NCBI GenBank assembly: GCA_021801255.1
Contig: JAJYYH010000052.1
Coordinates: forward strand, 1 to 37,978
From: Pseudomonadota bacterium
GTDB taxonomy: Bacteria; Pseudomonadota; Alphaproteobacteria; Acetobacterales; Acetobacteraceae
Direction of reading: 5' to 3'
DNA: 37,978 nt
In this document: piece after piece, positions 15,765 through 25,272 of the stretch
Layout: each line of letters starts with the position of its first letter
How positions within the stretch are numbered: the first letter of the stretch is position 1
Position numbers and translations under genes: made by a program
Notes under the pieces: model-generated
Seen by the model: only the letters and a program-made list of their open reading frames with translations
What the model was told of the DNA's origin: nothing
Databases searched by the model: none

Positions 15765-16868
15765 CTATCTTATCCTTTTGAATTCAGTCAAGACATCCTC
15801 CCCAAGCGCCGTGATCCACTGGCGCGCGAAACGCGGTGTGCGGGCCAGTTCGCTGACCCCAAAAGCCTGCGCCGCCGGCCAGCCATCGGCGCCCATGACG
15901 GTGGGCGCATGAAACCAGGCGAGATGATCGACAAGATCGGCGCGCAACAGCGCGGCCGCAAGCTGTGCGCCGCCCTCGACCAGCACCCGCGTGAGGCCGG
16001 CGGCGCCGAGGGCTTGCAGGCCGGCGGCGAGATCGATGCCGGCCACCCCGCTCGGCAGTTCGAAAAGCCGCGCGCCGAGATCGATGAACACCCGCTTGCG
16101 CGCTGGGTCGGTGCGGGCATCGATGAGGAACCAGGTCGGCGCTTCCGCGATGCTTGCCACGACGCTCGCGGTAAGCCGGGTGCGGAGATGGCTGTCGGCG
16201 ATAATGCGCACCAGCGGACGGGCGCGGAAGCCGGGCAGGCGGCAGGTCAGGCGCGGGTCGTCGGCGAGCAGGGTGCCGACACCCACCATCACCGCGTCAT
16301 GCCCGCCGCGCAGCGCATGGCTCGCGCGGCGGGCGAGTTCATTGGTGATCCATTTGCTCTCGCCGCTTCGCGTGGCGATCCGGCCATCGAGGGTGGAAGC
16401 GAGTTTCAGCGTCACCAGCGGCCGCCCGGTGAGCACTCGGCTCAAAAACCCCCCCGTCAGTTCCGCCGCCTCATCGGCAAGCACACCTTCGCTGACCGCG
16501 ATCCCGGCGGCGCGCAGCGCGGCGAGGCCGCCACCATCGACGCGCGGATCGGGATCGCGGAGCGCCACCACGACGCGGGTGATGCCGGCTTCGATCAGCG
16601 CGGCGGTACAGGGCGGGGTTTCGCCCCAATGGCAACACGGCTCGAGCGTGACATAGGCGGTGGCCCCGCGCGCCGCCGTCCCGGCCATGGCGAGCGCCTG
16701 TGGCTCGGCATGCGGGCGCCCACCGGGTGCGGTCGCGCCGCGCCCGATGACGCGCCCGTCGCGCACGATGATGCAGCCGACCGCCGGGTTGGGCCAGGTC
16801 TCGCCCAGGCTCCGCCGTGCCAGCGCGAGCGCTGCGCGCATTCCCGGGGCGTCGTCAGCCAGGTTCAT
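15765..16868 (-). CDS. ribD: bifunctional riboflavin deaminase/reductase
   Basis: RibD deaminates and then reduces the pyrimidine made by GTP cyclohydrolase II. The 367-residue protein has the zinc deaminase set His53-Ala-Glu55 (PHAEPQA), Cys78 and Cys87 ([11 protein letters not shown]) in residues 1-145. The reductase domain follows, with [37 protein letters not shown] and, near the end, [16 protein letters not shown] at 16868 lies 14 bases inside the end of nrdR. The frame is open far upstream, across nrdR, but that part does not look like RibD. Confidence 0.95.
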   Translation of the reverse strand: MNLADDAPGMRAALALARRSLGETWPNPAVGCIIVRDGRVIGRGATAPGGRPHAEPQALAMAGTAARGATAYVTLEPCCHWGETPPCTAALIEAGITRVVVALRDPDPRVDGGGLAALRAAGIAVSEGVLADEAAELTGGFLSRVLTGRPLVTLKLASTLDGRIATRSGESKWITNELARRASHALRGGHDAVMVGVGTLLADDPRLTCRLPGFRARPLVRIIADSHLRTRLTASVVASIAEAPTWFLIDARTDPARKRVFIDLGARLFELPSGVAGIDLAAGLQALGAAGLTRVLVEGGAQLAAALLRADLVDHLAWFHAPTVMGADGWPAAQAFGVSELARTPRFARQWITALGEDVLTEFKRIR

Positions 16869-17310
16869 CCAACGAGCCCAGAAACGCCTCGAAATCCTTG
16901 GCTTCACGGAAATTGCGATAGACGCTGGCGAAGCGCACATAGGCCACTTCGTCAACCTCGCGCAGCGTCTCCATGACCAGCTCGCCGATCTGCTGGCTGG
17001 CGATATCGTTCTCCCCGCTCGCCTCCAGTTGGCGGACGATGCCATTGACAATGCGTTCGATGCGCTCCTCCTGGACGGGGCGCTTGCGCAGCGCCGTGCG
17101 CACCGAGCGGGCGAGCTTCTCGCGCTCGAACGGCACCCGCCTGCCATCCACCTTGACGACCGTAAGCTCGCGGAGCTGCACCCGCTCGACGGTGGTGAAG
17201 CGCTGGCTGCAAGCGGCGCAGAAGCGTCGCCGGCGGATCGCGGCACCATCCTCCGAGGAGCGGCTGTCCTTGACCTGGGTATCTTCGTGCCCGCAAAACG
17301 GACAGCGCAT
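16855..17310 (-). CDS. nrdR: transcriptional repressor NrdR
   Basis: NrdR senses dATP/ATP and represses ribonucleotide reductase genes. The 151-residue protein has a zinc ribbon with Cys3, Cys6, Cys31 and Cys34, then an ATP-cone domain (about residues 49-139) beginning [16 protein letters not shown]. Length is standard. It sits six bases after glyA and overlaps ribD, the usual alphaproteobacterial order. Confidence 0.97.
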   Translation of the reverse strand: MRCPFCGHEDTQVKDSRSSEDGAAIRRRRFCAACSQRFTTVERVQLRELTVVKVDGRRVPFEREKLARSVRTALRKRPVQEERIERIVNGIVRQLEASGENDIASQQIGELVMETLREVDEVAYVRFASVYRNFREAKDFEAFLGSLDEPG

Positions 17311-17316
17311 TGCTCC

Positions 17317-18651
17317 TCAGCGCGCCTGATAGATCGGGAAACGAGCGCAGAGTTCGGCGACGCGGGCGCGCATTGCGGCCTCGGCGGCGGCGTTGGTGCT
17401 ATCATTGCTGCGCGCCAGGCCATCGAGCACCGCGCCGATCATCTGGCCGACCTCGCGGAATTCGCCCGCGCCAAAACCGCGCGTGGTCGCGGCCGGGGTG
17501 CCGAGACGGATGCCCGACGTGATCGCCGGTTTCTCGGGATCGAACGGAATGGCGTTCTTGTTGGCGGTGATGCCGGCGCGCTCCAGGGAGGCTTCCGCGG
17601 CCTTGCCGGTGACCCGCTTGGGGCGGAGATCAACCAGCATCAGATGGCTGTCGGTGCCGCCGGTGACGATCGCCAGCCCCTCGCCCACCAGGGTCGCGGC
17701 CAACACCTTGGCATTCTCCACCACCGCCCGCTGATAGGCACGAAATTCCGGGCGCAGCGCCTCGCCGAAAGCCACCGCCTTGGCGGCGATGACATGCATC
17801 AGCGGCCCGCCCTGGAGCCCCGGAAACAGCGCCGCATTGATCTTTTTGGCGAGTTCTGGATCGTTGGTCAGCACCATGCCGCCGCGCGGGCCGCGCAGCG
17901 TCTTGTGGGTGGTGGTGGTGACCACATGGGCGTGCGCGAGTGGGCTCGGGTAGAGCCCGGCGGCGACGAGGCCGGCGAAATGCGCCATATCAACCATGAA
18001 CCAGGCGCCGACCGCGTCGGCGACCTTGCGGATGCGGGCAAAATCGATGATTCGCGGATAGGCCGAGCCGCCGGTGATGATCAGCTTCGGCCGCTCGGTC
18101 AGCGCCAGACGTTCCAGCCCCTCGTAATCGAGCAGACCATCCTCACGGCGGACACCATATTGCACGGCGCGGAACCATTTGCCGGAGAGATTGGGCGCCG
18201 CGCCATGCGTCAGATGGCCACCGGCGGCGAGGCTCATGCCGAGGATGGTCTCGCCAGGCTGGAGCAGGGCGAGAAACACCGTCTGATTGGCCTGGGCGCC
18301 GGAATGTGGCTGGACATTGGCGAATTCACAGTGGAACAGCGCCCGGGCGCGCGCGATCGCCAGATCCTCGGCGACATCGACGGCGGCGCAACCGCCGTAA
18401 TAGCGGCGGCCGGGATAGCCTTCGGCGTATTTGTTGGTGAGCACCGAGCCCTGCGCTTCGAGCACTGCTCGGGAGACGATGTTCTCGCTCGCGATCAGCT
18501 CGATGCCGTCCTGTTGGCGGGCCAGTTCCGCCGCGACCACGCGGGCCAGTTCGGGATCGGCGTCGGCGAGGGGGGTCGTGAAAAAACGCGCCCTCTCCGG
18601 CGCTGCGTTCTCGGCGCTCATGATTTCTTGGCGCAGGATATCTGGACTCAT
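17317..18651 (-). CDS. glyA: serine hydroxymethyltransferase
   Basis: GlyA interconverts serine and glycine with tetrahydrofolate; in methylotrophs it may also feed the serine cycle. The PLP lysine is in [11 protein letters not shown]. Other family motifs are [35 protein letters not shown] and [23 protein letters not shown]. Two starts compete: ATG at 18651 and ATG at 18621 (MSAENAAP). The intervening bases carry a short direct repeat of CCAGATATC with another ATG-like context, and neither start has a strong ribosome site. From 18621 the protein is 434 residues, the usual length. It is first in the glyA-nrdR-rib-nusB operon. Confidence 0.95.
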   Translation of the reverse strand: MSPDILRQEIMSAENAAPERARFFTTPLADADPELARVVAAELARQQDGIELIASENIVSRAVLEAQGSVLTNKYAEGYPGRRYYGGCAAVDVAEDLAIARARALFHCEFANVQPHSGAQANQTVFLALLQPGETILGMSLAAGGHLTHGAAPNLSGKWFRAVQYGVRREDGLLDYEGLERLALTERPKLIITGGSAYPRIIDFARIRKVADAVGAWFMVDMAHFAGLVAAGLYPSPLAHAHVVTTTTHKTLRGPRGGMVLTNDPELAKKINAALFPGLQGGPLMHVIAAKAVAFGEALRPEFRAYQRAVVENAKVLAATLVGEGLAIVTGGTDSHLMLVDLRPKRVTGKAAEASLERAGITANKNAIPFDPEKPAITSGIRLGTPAATTRGFGAGEFREVGQMIGAVLDGLARSNDSTNAAAEAAMRARVAELCARFPIYQAR

Positions 18652-18730
18652 GATATCTGGTGACTTTCTTCGCAATGCCGCGGGCGCTTTAGCATGCCTC
18701 GGGCGGCGAGGAAATCGCCCGCGCCCGGCT

Positions 18731-19396
18731 TCACGGCATGCCGCCCCCCATGCCGCCGAGACCGCCGGCGCTGCCGGGCACCGTGCTGCCCATGCCGGCG
18801 GCGCTGCCGCCCAAACCGCCCATCATGCCGGCGAGCGGATTAACCGAGCCGATGCCGCTCATGATCTGGTCCCAGGGCGAGATATTGCCGCCCGGAGAGG
18901 GGGTGATGCGGTCAACCACCGAGACCGGCAGCGCGTCCTTCTGGTTGAGCGTTTTCACCGCGCGCAGTATGCCTTTGTCGTCGAAGCTCAGTACCACCAC
19001 CTCCTGGCGGACGATATGCAGCGTGCTCGCGACCACGGGCTTGGTGATCTGGCCGATATAGATCCAGGTATTATCGTCGAAACTACCTTTGGTGGTTGGC
19101 GTACCGAGCAGCGACTGCGCGTCGGCGCGGGTGGAAACGCCGGGCACCAGCTCGGCTAGTTGATCGACATCGATCGGATTGCCGCGGACTTGCGTGGGCG
19201 GCGCAAGCGGCCCGCAGCCGACGCAGAGCGTGAAAAGCGCCACCGCCGCCAGCCGCCAGGGGACATGCCACCGCCAGGGGGCATGCCAAAGGAGCGCGCG
19301 CCAGGGGTGCCCCTGGCGGGTGCGGCGGGGAAGGGGGGGCTGCCCGGGCCGAAGGCGGCCAAGCCAGGGCATCCGGGACGGAGATTGGGTCATCAT
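18731..19396 (-). CDS. bamE: BamE-family outer-membrane assembly lipoprotein
   Basis: BamE is a small lipoprotein of the beta-barrel assembly complex. After a basic N-terminus, a hydrophobic segment ([13 protein letters not shown]) ends in Cys61, a likely lipid-modified residue although the lipobox is weak. The SmpA/OmlA domain follows: [41 protein letters not shown]. The C-terminal 45 residues are very rich in Gly, Met and Ala ([18 protein letters not shown]), which is unusual. The long 50-residue N-terminus before the hydrophobic core is encoded by partly repeated DNA (see findings), so a later start is possible. It is divergent from the chaperone gene. Confidence 0.85.
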   Translation of the reverse strand: MMTQSPSRMPWLGRLRPGQPPLPRRTRQGHPWRALLWHAPWRWHVPWRLAAVALFTLCVGCGPLAPPTQVRGNPIDVDQLAELVPGVSTRADAQSLLGTPTTKGSFDDNTWIYIGQITKPVVASTLHIVRQEVVVLSFDDKGILRAVKTLNQKDALPVSVVDRITPSPGGNISPWDQIMSGIGSVNPLAGMMGGLGGSAAGMGSTVPGSAGGLGGMGGGMP

Positions 19397-19590
19397 CGGT
19401 CCTCGGCGGCGGAAAATCATCGGCCTATGTTCGCGGCGGCCCGCAATTGACCCGCCTCGCGCTCGCGCTATGTCTTGCCGCGCGGGCCGGAGATATTTTC
19501 GGCGATCAGGACCGGGCGCGCAAGACCGGCGCGGGCGGGGCGCTTCACGCCGCGAATAAAGGACAAAACGCGAATGAGGGACAGAAACTG

Positions 19591-20142
19591 ATGGTGGGAT
19601 GGCGGCGTGGGCGGATCGAGCGGGCGGGTTTCGCACTCTATAACCGTGCCGTCGCGGCGGGGCGGGAGACATTCTTCTACGAAACTCTCGGCGTGCCCGA
19701 TACGCTCGATGGCCGATTCGATCTCGTCGGCCTCCATGTGGCGCTTCTTATCCGCCGCCTGCGCCACGACGTTGCCCCCGGCCCGGCGCTCGCCCAGGCG
19801 GTGTTCGATGCGATGTTCAGCGACATGGATGTCAATCTGCGCGAACTCGGTGTCGGCGATCTCTCGGTCGGCAAGCGCGTGCGGGCAATGTGGGAGGCGT
19901 TTCATGGCCGCGCGCGCGCTTACGAGACGGCGCTCGACGCCGCTGATCCGGCGGCGCTCTCCGCTGCCCTGGTGCGCAATGTCTGGCGCGGGCGCGAGAC
20001 GATCGTGATCGCCGAGGCGGCGCGGCACCTCGCCGCCCTGACGCGCGCCGAGGACACCCATCTCGCCCGCCAGGGGCTCGCCGCTCTCGCCGCGGGCGAG
20101 GTGAATTTCCGCGGCCCCGCGGCGCTCGCGGAGAGCCCGTGA
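19591..20142 (+). CDS. Cbp3-like ubiquinol-cytochrome c reductase chaperone
   Basis: This 183-residue protein belongs to the ubiquinol-cytochrome c chaperone family (mitochondrial Cbp3/UQCC1), which assists cytochrome b in complex III assembly. Typical family features are YETLGVPDTLDGRFDLVGLHVALLIRRL at residues 30-57, FDAMFSDMDVNLRELGVGDLSVGKRVR at about 74-100 and an Ala-rich helical C-terminus. ATG at 19591 has GAGGGA about ten bases upstream and gives the usual length. It is followed by a DUF177 gene with a four-base overlap, a conserved pair in alphaproteobacteria. Confidence 0.88.
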   Translation: MVGWRRGRIERAGFALYNRAVAAGRETFFYETLGVPDTLDGRFDLVGLHVALLIRRLRHDVAPGPALAQAVFDAMFSDMDVNLRELGVGDLSVGKRVRAMWEAFHGRARAYETALDAADPAALSAALVRNVWRGRETIVIAEAARHLAALTRAEDTHLARQGLAALAAGEVNFRGPAALAESP

Positions 20143-20606
20143 TCGCGCCCGAATTCCATCGCCCGGAGCGGCGCTCGGCCCTGCCGGCGGCCGGCAAGCT
20201 CGTCGAAATCAAGGCTCGGCCCGAGGAATGCCGTGCCCTGGCTGCGCGGTTTGGCTTGCCGGAGATCCACGAGCTTGCCTGCGGCTTTCACCTGCGTCCT
20301 GAAGCCGCCGGCACGGTTTTGGCGGAAGCCCGGCTCACCGCCCGCGTCGGCCAGGTCTGCGTCATCAGCCTTGAGGTTTTCGCAACCACGCTGGCCGAGG
20401 ATTTTGCCGTCCGCTTCGTCCCCGAAGGGGCCGCGAGCGACAGCGTCGATCTCGAAGCGATCGATGAGATCGCGATGGTGGGCGGCATACTCGATCTCGG
20501 GGAGGCGGCGGCACAACAACTGGCCCTCCTGCTCGACCCCTACCCGCGCGCGCCGAACGCCCGCCCGCCCGAGGGATATGCGATCGGCAGCGACGAGGAG
20601 GCGTGA
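20139..20606 (+). CDS. DUF177/YceD-family protein
   Basis: This 155-residue cytoplasmic protein belongs to the YceD family, which is linked to 23S rRNA processing and the L32 gene rpmF. The N-terminal part begins EFHRPERRSALP, the middle has a beta-rich core (GQVCVISLEVFATTLAEDFAVRF) and the C-terminal third contains the acidic VDLEAIDEIAMVGGILDLGEAAAQQLALLLDPYPR, the most conserved block. GTG at 20139 overlaps the chaperone stop. rpmF and plsX, often next in this position, are missing; the next gene is convergent. Confidence 0.85.
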   Translation: MIAPEFHRPERRSALPAAGKLVEIKARPEECRALAARFGLPEIHELACGFHLRPEAAGTVLAEARLTARVGQVCVISLEVFATTLAEDFAVRFVPEGAASDSVDLEAIDEIAMVGGILDLGEAAAQQLALLLDPYPRAPNARPPEGYAIGSDEEA

Positions 20607-20640
20607 GAGCAAGACGAGGCGCAAGCCCCCTGGCCTGGCT

Positions 20641-22974
20641 TCAGAACGACACCGTGATACCGCCATAGCCTTCGATCGGATTGGCCGGGCAGAGCGCGCG
20701 CGGGTTGGTGGCGCCCGGCGCGATCGGGATCGGCACCTGCGCGGTCGGGCTGAATGTACCGTATGTGTAATAATTTGCGTTGAATGCGTTCTGGACCTGG
20801 CCGAACAATTTGATGTGCTTGTTGATCTGATAGCTGGTGTCGAAGCTGGTGACAAAATAGGCCCCCGTGGTCGGCGTGAGGTTGGCCTCGTCGCCGAACA
20901 GATACTGCCCGGCCTCGTAGGTGCCGGTGGCGCCGACCTGCCAGGCGGGCGTGATATTGTAGGAAAAGCCGATTTTCGCGATCCATGGCGGAATGCCGGG
21001 AAGCTGATCGCCGGGGCGGATGTGGATATTGCCATTGGCATCCGCGCCAGGATTGTTCGGGCTCGAAATCGTCAGGCCATTCTGGAAGGTGGCGTTGATG
21101 TAGGAGGCATTGGCGAAGAACTCGAAATTGCCTTGCGTCAGCGAGCCGCCGACATCGACGCCCTGGCGCAGCGTGTCACCGATATTCTGGTAATAGGCTG
21201 CGCCCTGGATCGGGCTGTAGATGAACTGGATGTCGTCAACCGTTTCGGTGTGGTAGGCGCTGACGTTCCACATCAACTTGGCGTTGCCATAGGGCGTGAA
21301 GCTGCCGCGGAAGCCGGCCTCGACGGTGTCCGCCACGACCTGCTTGAGATTGGGGTCGCCGGCAAAGAAGTTGGACAGCGTGCAGGGACTCTGCGGATCG
21401 GCGCAGGAGAGTTCCTCGGGCGTCGGGATCGCGTTCGAGACGGCATAGTCGGCATAGGTTGTCACCTGCGGGGTGATTTTGTAGGTCAGTCCGGCCTGCG
21501 GGTTAAAATGGCTATAGTAATGATTGCCGGAGAGCGCGCCGTTATTGGGATCGACGCCGACAAGATCGGTCTGCGCGACGTTGAAACGTCCCGCGAGCGT
21601 CAGGGTGAGACGCGGGGTCAGGTCATACATATCGAGAAAATAGAGGCCGTAATAATTCGTCGTGTCATTGAGCCGCACCGGCATGATCGATCCATTGGCC
21701 TGGGAGATGATGGTGCCGGGCCCGACGAAGCCGAGTTGGTCATAAGGGTTGAGGCCGCCAAGCAGGGTATCGCCGGTAAAGGTGTTCTGGCTGCCGTCAT
21801 AGCTGGCGCCCGCGGTAAAATGGTTGGCGCGGCCGAGGATTTCCCCGGTGTTCGTCACCTGCACCGAAAAACCATAGCCGTTGGTGTTGGTGGTCTGGTT
21901 GTTGAGCTGCGAATAGGGACCACCGTTGAGATAGTTGGGGATCGGACTGCCGGCGGGGTTGGTGAGAAAGACGCCCGGCTGCTCGCACATATAATTGCCG
22001 CAGGGTGCGCCATCGACGACATTGCCATTGACCACCTGCTGGACGAAATTCTCATAGTAGGCAACCGTCTGGATGGAGGTGTTGTCCGACACCGCATAGG
22101 AGCCGTTGGCGGAAACCGCGGCGTATTTATTGCCGAGAAAATTGGGGGAGGTGAACACCGCGGCGCGATCGGCGGCGAGTTCCTGGACCGGCACGGTGCC
22201 GGGCTCATTCAGCTGATTATCGGCGGCCGTGACATTGATATGCAGCTCCGCGGCATCTCCACGCCAGCCGAAATCGGCGTAGAGCTTGTTGAGATGCGAC
22301 GATTCGTCCTGCCGCCAGCCTCCCGAATAGAGCCCGTCCACCGCCGCGTAGACCGCCGTGTCGCCAAACTGCGCGCCGTATTCGCCATAGCCCTGCAAGC
22401 GCCCATAGGAGCCGCCGAACGCCGTCGCATCCGCGCCCTGGAAGGTAAAACCGTTCTTCATCTGCACCGCCATCGCGCCACCGAGGGCGTTCAGGCCGAA
22501 CACCGGATTGGTGCCCTGGAACTCGACGCGATCGATCGCGATGCTCGGCAGCAGATCCCAGTTCACCACGTCGCCAAAGGGCTGATTGAAGCGCACCCCG
22601 TTGACATAGACGGCGATGTCCTGCGTGTTGCCGGCGATCGGCGAGGCCTGGAATCCATGGTATGAGATGTTGGGCGCGAAGCTGTTGCCGCCCTCGTTGC
22701 TGACCGACACGCCCTCCGCTTGCTGGTTCAGCGCGCCGAGCAGATCAGGGGTATTTTCAAAGGAGAGATCATGGCTGGTGAGCACTTGCGTTTCATCCGG
22801 CACCTTGTCGCGATCGACATCGGAGCCAAGCAGCGGCGTCGAGCCGATGACGTTGACATCGGGGAGCGCGGTGGTGCCGCCGGGCGCGGCCTGCGGCGCC
22901 CCGGTCGCATCCTGGGCGCGCGCGACGCCGGACAATAGCGCCGCGCCGAGCGCCAACGCCAGGATGAACCGCAT
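20641..22974 (-). CDS. TonB-dependent outer-membrane receptor
   Basis: A 777-residue TonB-dependent transporter. A signal peptide (residues 1-20, ending GVARAQ) is followed by a short linker, a plug domain (about 35-155: DLLGALNQQAEGVSVSNEGG, VYVNGVRFNQPFGDVVNWDLL, IDRVEFQGTNPVFGLNALGGAM) and a 22-strand barrel ending in the aromatic GGITVSF, with C-terminal Phe. Two Cys pairs (GAPCGNYMCEQ near 335 and LSCADPQSPCTL near 545) may form loop disulfides. GGAGGGGGGAG precedes the ATG. The substrate is unknown. It is divergent from a sensor kinase gene and near a tonB, so uptake of a scarce metal complex or organic ligand is plausible. Confidence 0.92.
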   Translation of the reverse strand: MRFILALALGAALLSGVARAQDATGAPQAAPGGTTALPDVNVIGSTPLLGSDVDRDKVPDETQVLTSHDLSFENTPDLLGALNQQAEGVSVSNEGGNSFAPNISYHGFQASPIAGNTQDIAVYVNGVRFNQPFGDVVNWDLLPSIAIDRVEFQGTNPVFGLNALGGAMAVQMKNGFTFQGADATAFGGSYGRLQGYGEYGAQFGDTAVYAAVDGLYSGGWRQDESSHLNKLYADFGWRGDAAELHINVTAADNQLNEPGTVPVQELAADRAAVFTSPNFLGNKYAAVSANGSYAVSDNTSIQTVAYYENFVQQVVNGNVVDGAPCGNYMCEQPGVFLTNPAGSPIPNYLNGGPYSQLNNQTTNTNGYGFSVQVTNTGEILGRANHFTAGASYDGSQNTFTGDTLLGGLNPYDQLGFVGPGTIISQANGSIMPVRLNDTTNYYGLYFLDMYDLTPRLTLTLAGRFNVAQTDLVGVDPNNGALSGNHYYSHFNPQAGLTYKITPQVTTYADYAVSNAIPTPEELSCADPQSPCTLSNFFAGDPNLKQVVADTVEAGFRGSFTPYGNAKLMWNVSAYHTETVDDIQFIYSPIQGAAYYQNIGDTLRQGVDVGGSLTQGNFEFFANASYINATFQNGLTISSPNNPGADANGNIHIRPGDQLPGIPPWIAKIGFSYNITPAWQVGATGTYEAGQYLFGDEANLTPTTGAYFVTSFDTSYQINKHIKLFGQVQNAFNANYYTYGTFSPTAQVPIPIAPGATNPRALCPANPIEGYGGITVSF

Positions 22975-23102
22975 CACTCCCCCCTCCTGCCACATTTTCG
23001 TGCCCCTCGGGCGCATTCCAAACGGGCTCGGTGGTAGGCGTGAGGTTGCAGAACGTCAATGACATTGATTGCCGCCGCCATGCGTGCAAATACCGCCATG
23101 GT

Positions 23103-23138
23103 TTGCAAAAATTGCAGAAAACAAAGCAATTTTGGCAA
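23103..23138. promoter_or_regulatory. AT-rich dyad between receptor and sensor kinase genes
   Basis: TTGCAAAAATTGC (23103-23115) and GCAATTTTGGCAA (23126-23138) form an inverted repeat of 13 bases with one mismatch, separated by 10 bases. It lies in the region shared by the two divergent genes and is far more AT-rich than the surroundings. It could be an operator for the adjacent LuxR-type regulator or another DNA-binding protein, or an RNA stem. Confidence 0.5.
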
Positions 23139-23186
23139 CCGCGCCCTGTGCGTGCTCCCCGCAACCCTTGTCTGTCGCGCATCATC

Positions 23187-24590
23187 ATGGCCTCCCTCAG
23201 CACGCGCCTGATCGTCATTCCCGCGCTCGTGCTGCTGATCGGCCTCGGTGCCACGATCGGGTTCAGCCTCTGGCTCGGGCGGCTCCGCGTCGAGGCCGAG
23301 ACGGCGTCGAGCTTGCGCCTCGCGCGGGTGCTGGTGCGCGCCGAGCTGGCCGATATCCGTGACCAGGCAACGGCATTTCCGCCTCTGGCGCGGCTGGAGG
23401 CGGCCCTGCCCGAGGTCCGCCATGTCGATCTTCTGGTGCTCCCCGCGCCCGATCTGCTGGCTTTTGGCGAGGGGTTGTTCATGAAGGGTGATGCGGTGCG
23501 CGTGCCGGCGTGGTTCGCGTGCCTGCTCACGCCCCCGATCGCTGCCGAGGCGTTTCCCATCCGACGCGCGGGCGTGCTCTATGGCCAACTCGTCGTGGTG
23601 CCGAACCCGCTCGATGAAGTGCGCGAGATCTGGGGCGAGTTGCGTTTTCTCGCGGCTCTCCTCGTCGTCGTGGCGGGGGTGATCGTGGCGCTGCTGGTGG
23701 TGCTCGTGCATCGCGCCCTGGCGCCGATCCGCGAGTTGGAGGATGCGCTCGATCACCTCGAACAGGGCCGTTTCGATATCGCGCTGGCGCCGATCCGGGT
23801 GCGCGAGCTGCGCCGCATCGGCGCCCGATTCGCGAGCCTCGCCCGTACTCTGGCCCGCCTCCGCGCCGACAACCACCGTCTCATCGACAAGCTGATCTCG
23901 ATCCAGGAGGAGGAGCGCAAAGAGCTGGCGCACGAGTTGCATGACGCTTTCGGCCCGGCGCTGTTCGCGATCCGCGCCGATATCGCCGGCATCAGGCGCG
24001 CCGCGGCGACGCCCGACGCCGCCGCCCTCGCCCTGATCCGCGAGCGCGCCGGCGAAATGGCGGCGCTGGTGGACACCATCCAAGGCATTACCTATCGGCT
24101 GATGGAGCGCCTGCGCCCGCTGGTGCTCGCCGAGCTTGGCCTCGCCGCCGCGCTCCGCCAGTTGCTCGACGCCTGGCAGGCGCGCTATCCGGAATTGCGC
24201 TGCACGCTGGAGATCGCGGCGGGCGCGGGGGAGGTTGACGAGGCGCTGGGTCTTGCCTTGTATCGCATGGTGCAGGAATGCCTCACCAACATCCTCCGCC
24301 ATGCCGGGGCGAGCGCGCTTTGGGTGCGGCTCGCGGCGGTCGAGGCGGGCGCGGGGGCGGGCCATCTCCGCCTCGCGGTGAGCGATAACGGCCGCGGGTT
24401 CCCCCCCCAAATGCGCTTCGGTTTCGGTCTGCTCGGCATGAGCGAGCGCATCCGCGCGCTTGGCGGCCGGCTCGAGACCGGGACCGGCCCCGAAGGCGGT
24501 GCGGTCGTCGCCTGCGTGCTCCCGCCTTTATCTGGCGCGTCGCCGCCTGCCAGCTCGGCGTGCCGCCCGGAGGGGCAAAAAAATGGCTGA
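23187..24590 (+). CDS. sensor histidine kinase, NarX/UhpB type
   Basis: A 467-residue membrane sensor kinase. Membrane helices are near residues 8-30 and 155-177, enclosing a periplasmic sensor region of about 120 residues that I do not recognise. A HAMP-like linker (HRALAPIRELEDALDHLEQG) leads to a HisKA_3 dimerisation domain with EEERKELAHELHDAFGP, where His252 is the predicted phosphorylation site, and an HATPase domain with MVQECLTNILRHAGAS (N-box) and DNGRGF plus FGLLGMSER (G boxes). I placed the start at ATG 23187 because the hydrophobic segment follows at once; the frame is open further upstream. It overlaps the regulator gene by eight bases. Confidence 0.9.
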   Translation: MASLSTRLIVIPALVLLIGLGATIGFSLWLGRLRVEAETASSLRLARVLVRAELADIRDQATAFPPLARLEAALPEVRHVDLLVLPAPDLLAFGEGLFMKGDAVRVPAWFACLLTPPIAAEAFPIRRAGVLYGQLVVVPNPLDEVREIWGELRFLAALLVVVAGVIVALLVVLVHRALAPIRELEDALDHLEQGRFDIALAPIRVRELRRIGARFASLARTLARLRADNHRLIDKLISIQEEERKELAHELHDAFGPALFAIRADIAGIRRAAATPDAAALALIRERAGEMAALVDTIQGITYRLMERLRPLVLAELGLAAALRQLLDAWQARYPELRCTLEIAAGAGEVDEALGLALYRMVQECLTNILRHAGASALWVRLAAVEAGAGAGHLRLAVSDNGRGFPPQMRFGFGLLGMSERIRALGGRLETGTGPEGGAVVACVLPPLSGASPPASSACRPEGQKNG

Positions 24591-25272
24591 GCCGCTCAAG
24601 GTGCTGCTGATCGAGGACCATCCGATCGTCCGCGCCGGCTGCCGGCGATTGTTGCAGAGCCGCGCCGGGACGGAAATTTTCGAGGCCGGCAGCGGCGCCG
24701 AGGGCTTTGCCCTGGCGCGCCGCGAACGCCCCCGCGTCGTCGTCCTCGATCTCAATCTGCCCGACGGCAATGGCCTCGCGATCCTCGCCCGCCTGCGCGG
24801 CGAAATCCCCACCGCCGCCGTGCTGGTGTTCAGCATGTACGAGGAGGCGGCCTTCGTCGCGCGCGCGCTCGAGGGCGGCGCGCTCGGCTATCTCACCAAG
24901 CACGACGACCCCGAGGCGCTGCTCGAGGCGGTCGAGGCGGTGGCGCGTGGGGCGCGCTATCTCGGCCATTCGGTGGCGCAGAAGCTGGCGCTGCTCAGCC
25001 TGCAACCGGGGAACGATCCGCTGCGCGGCCTGACTGCGCGCGAACTCGGCGTGCTCGATCTGCTCGGGGGCGGCGCCGGGCTGGCCGAGATCGCCGAGGC
25101 CCTGGCGCTCAGCTATCGCAGCGCCGCCAATATCGCCGCCCAGTTGCGCGCCAAGTTGCAAGTGCGGAGCCAGGCGGCATTGGTGAAATTCGCCGTCGAG
25201 ACCGCCCCGGCGCGCGCCGCCCGCCGCGCCGCCGAGAACACCTGCTCAATTGGCTCCAGCTCAGTTGGCTAG
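24583..25272 (+). CDS. LuxR/NarL-type response regulator
   Basis: This 229-residue regulator has a receiver domain (residues 5-120) with acidic Glu11-Asp12, phospho-acceptor Asp56 in VVVLDLNLPDGNGL and Lys in YLTKHDD, then a LuxR HTH (about 145-205: LTARELGVLDLLGGGAGLAEIAEAL and AANIAAQLRAKLQVRSQAALV). ATG at 24583 overlaps the kinase stop, with AGGGGC upstream, so kinase and regulator are co-translated and are almost certainly a cognate pair. The Ala/Arg-rich tail is not conserved. Its likely target is the receptor gene upstream of the kinase. It converges on the tonB gene with a 12-base overlap. Confidence 0.92.
   Translation: MAEPLKVLLIEDHPIVRAGCRRLLQSRAGTEIFEAGSGAEGFALARRERPRVVVLDLNLPDGNGLAILARLRGEIPTAAVLVFSMYEEAAFVARALEGGALGYLTKHDDPEALLEAVEAVARGARYLGHSVAQKLALLSLQPGNDPLRGLTARELGVLDLLGGGAGLAEIAEALALSYRSAANIAAQLRAKLQVRSQAALVKFAVETAPARAARRAAENTCSIGSSSVG

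Noticed and set aside
16869-17423. Upstream extension of ribD across nrdR
   Set aside because: The frame is open, but the translation is Ser/Arg/Ala-rich and runs through nrdR; RibD homology starts at the ATG at 16868.
20233-22665. 810-codon rightward open frame
   Set aside because: It is antisense to the TonB-dependent receptor, whose plug, barrel and signal peptide are clear. High GC removes stops from the opposite strand.
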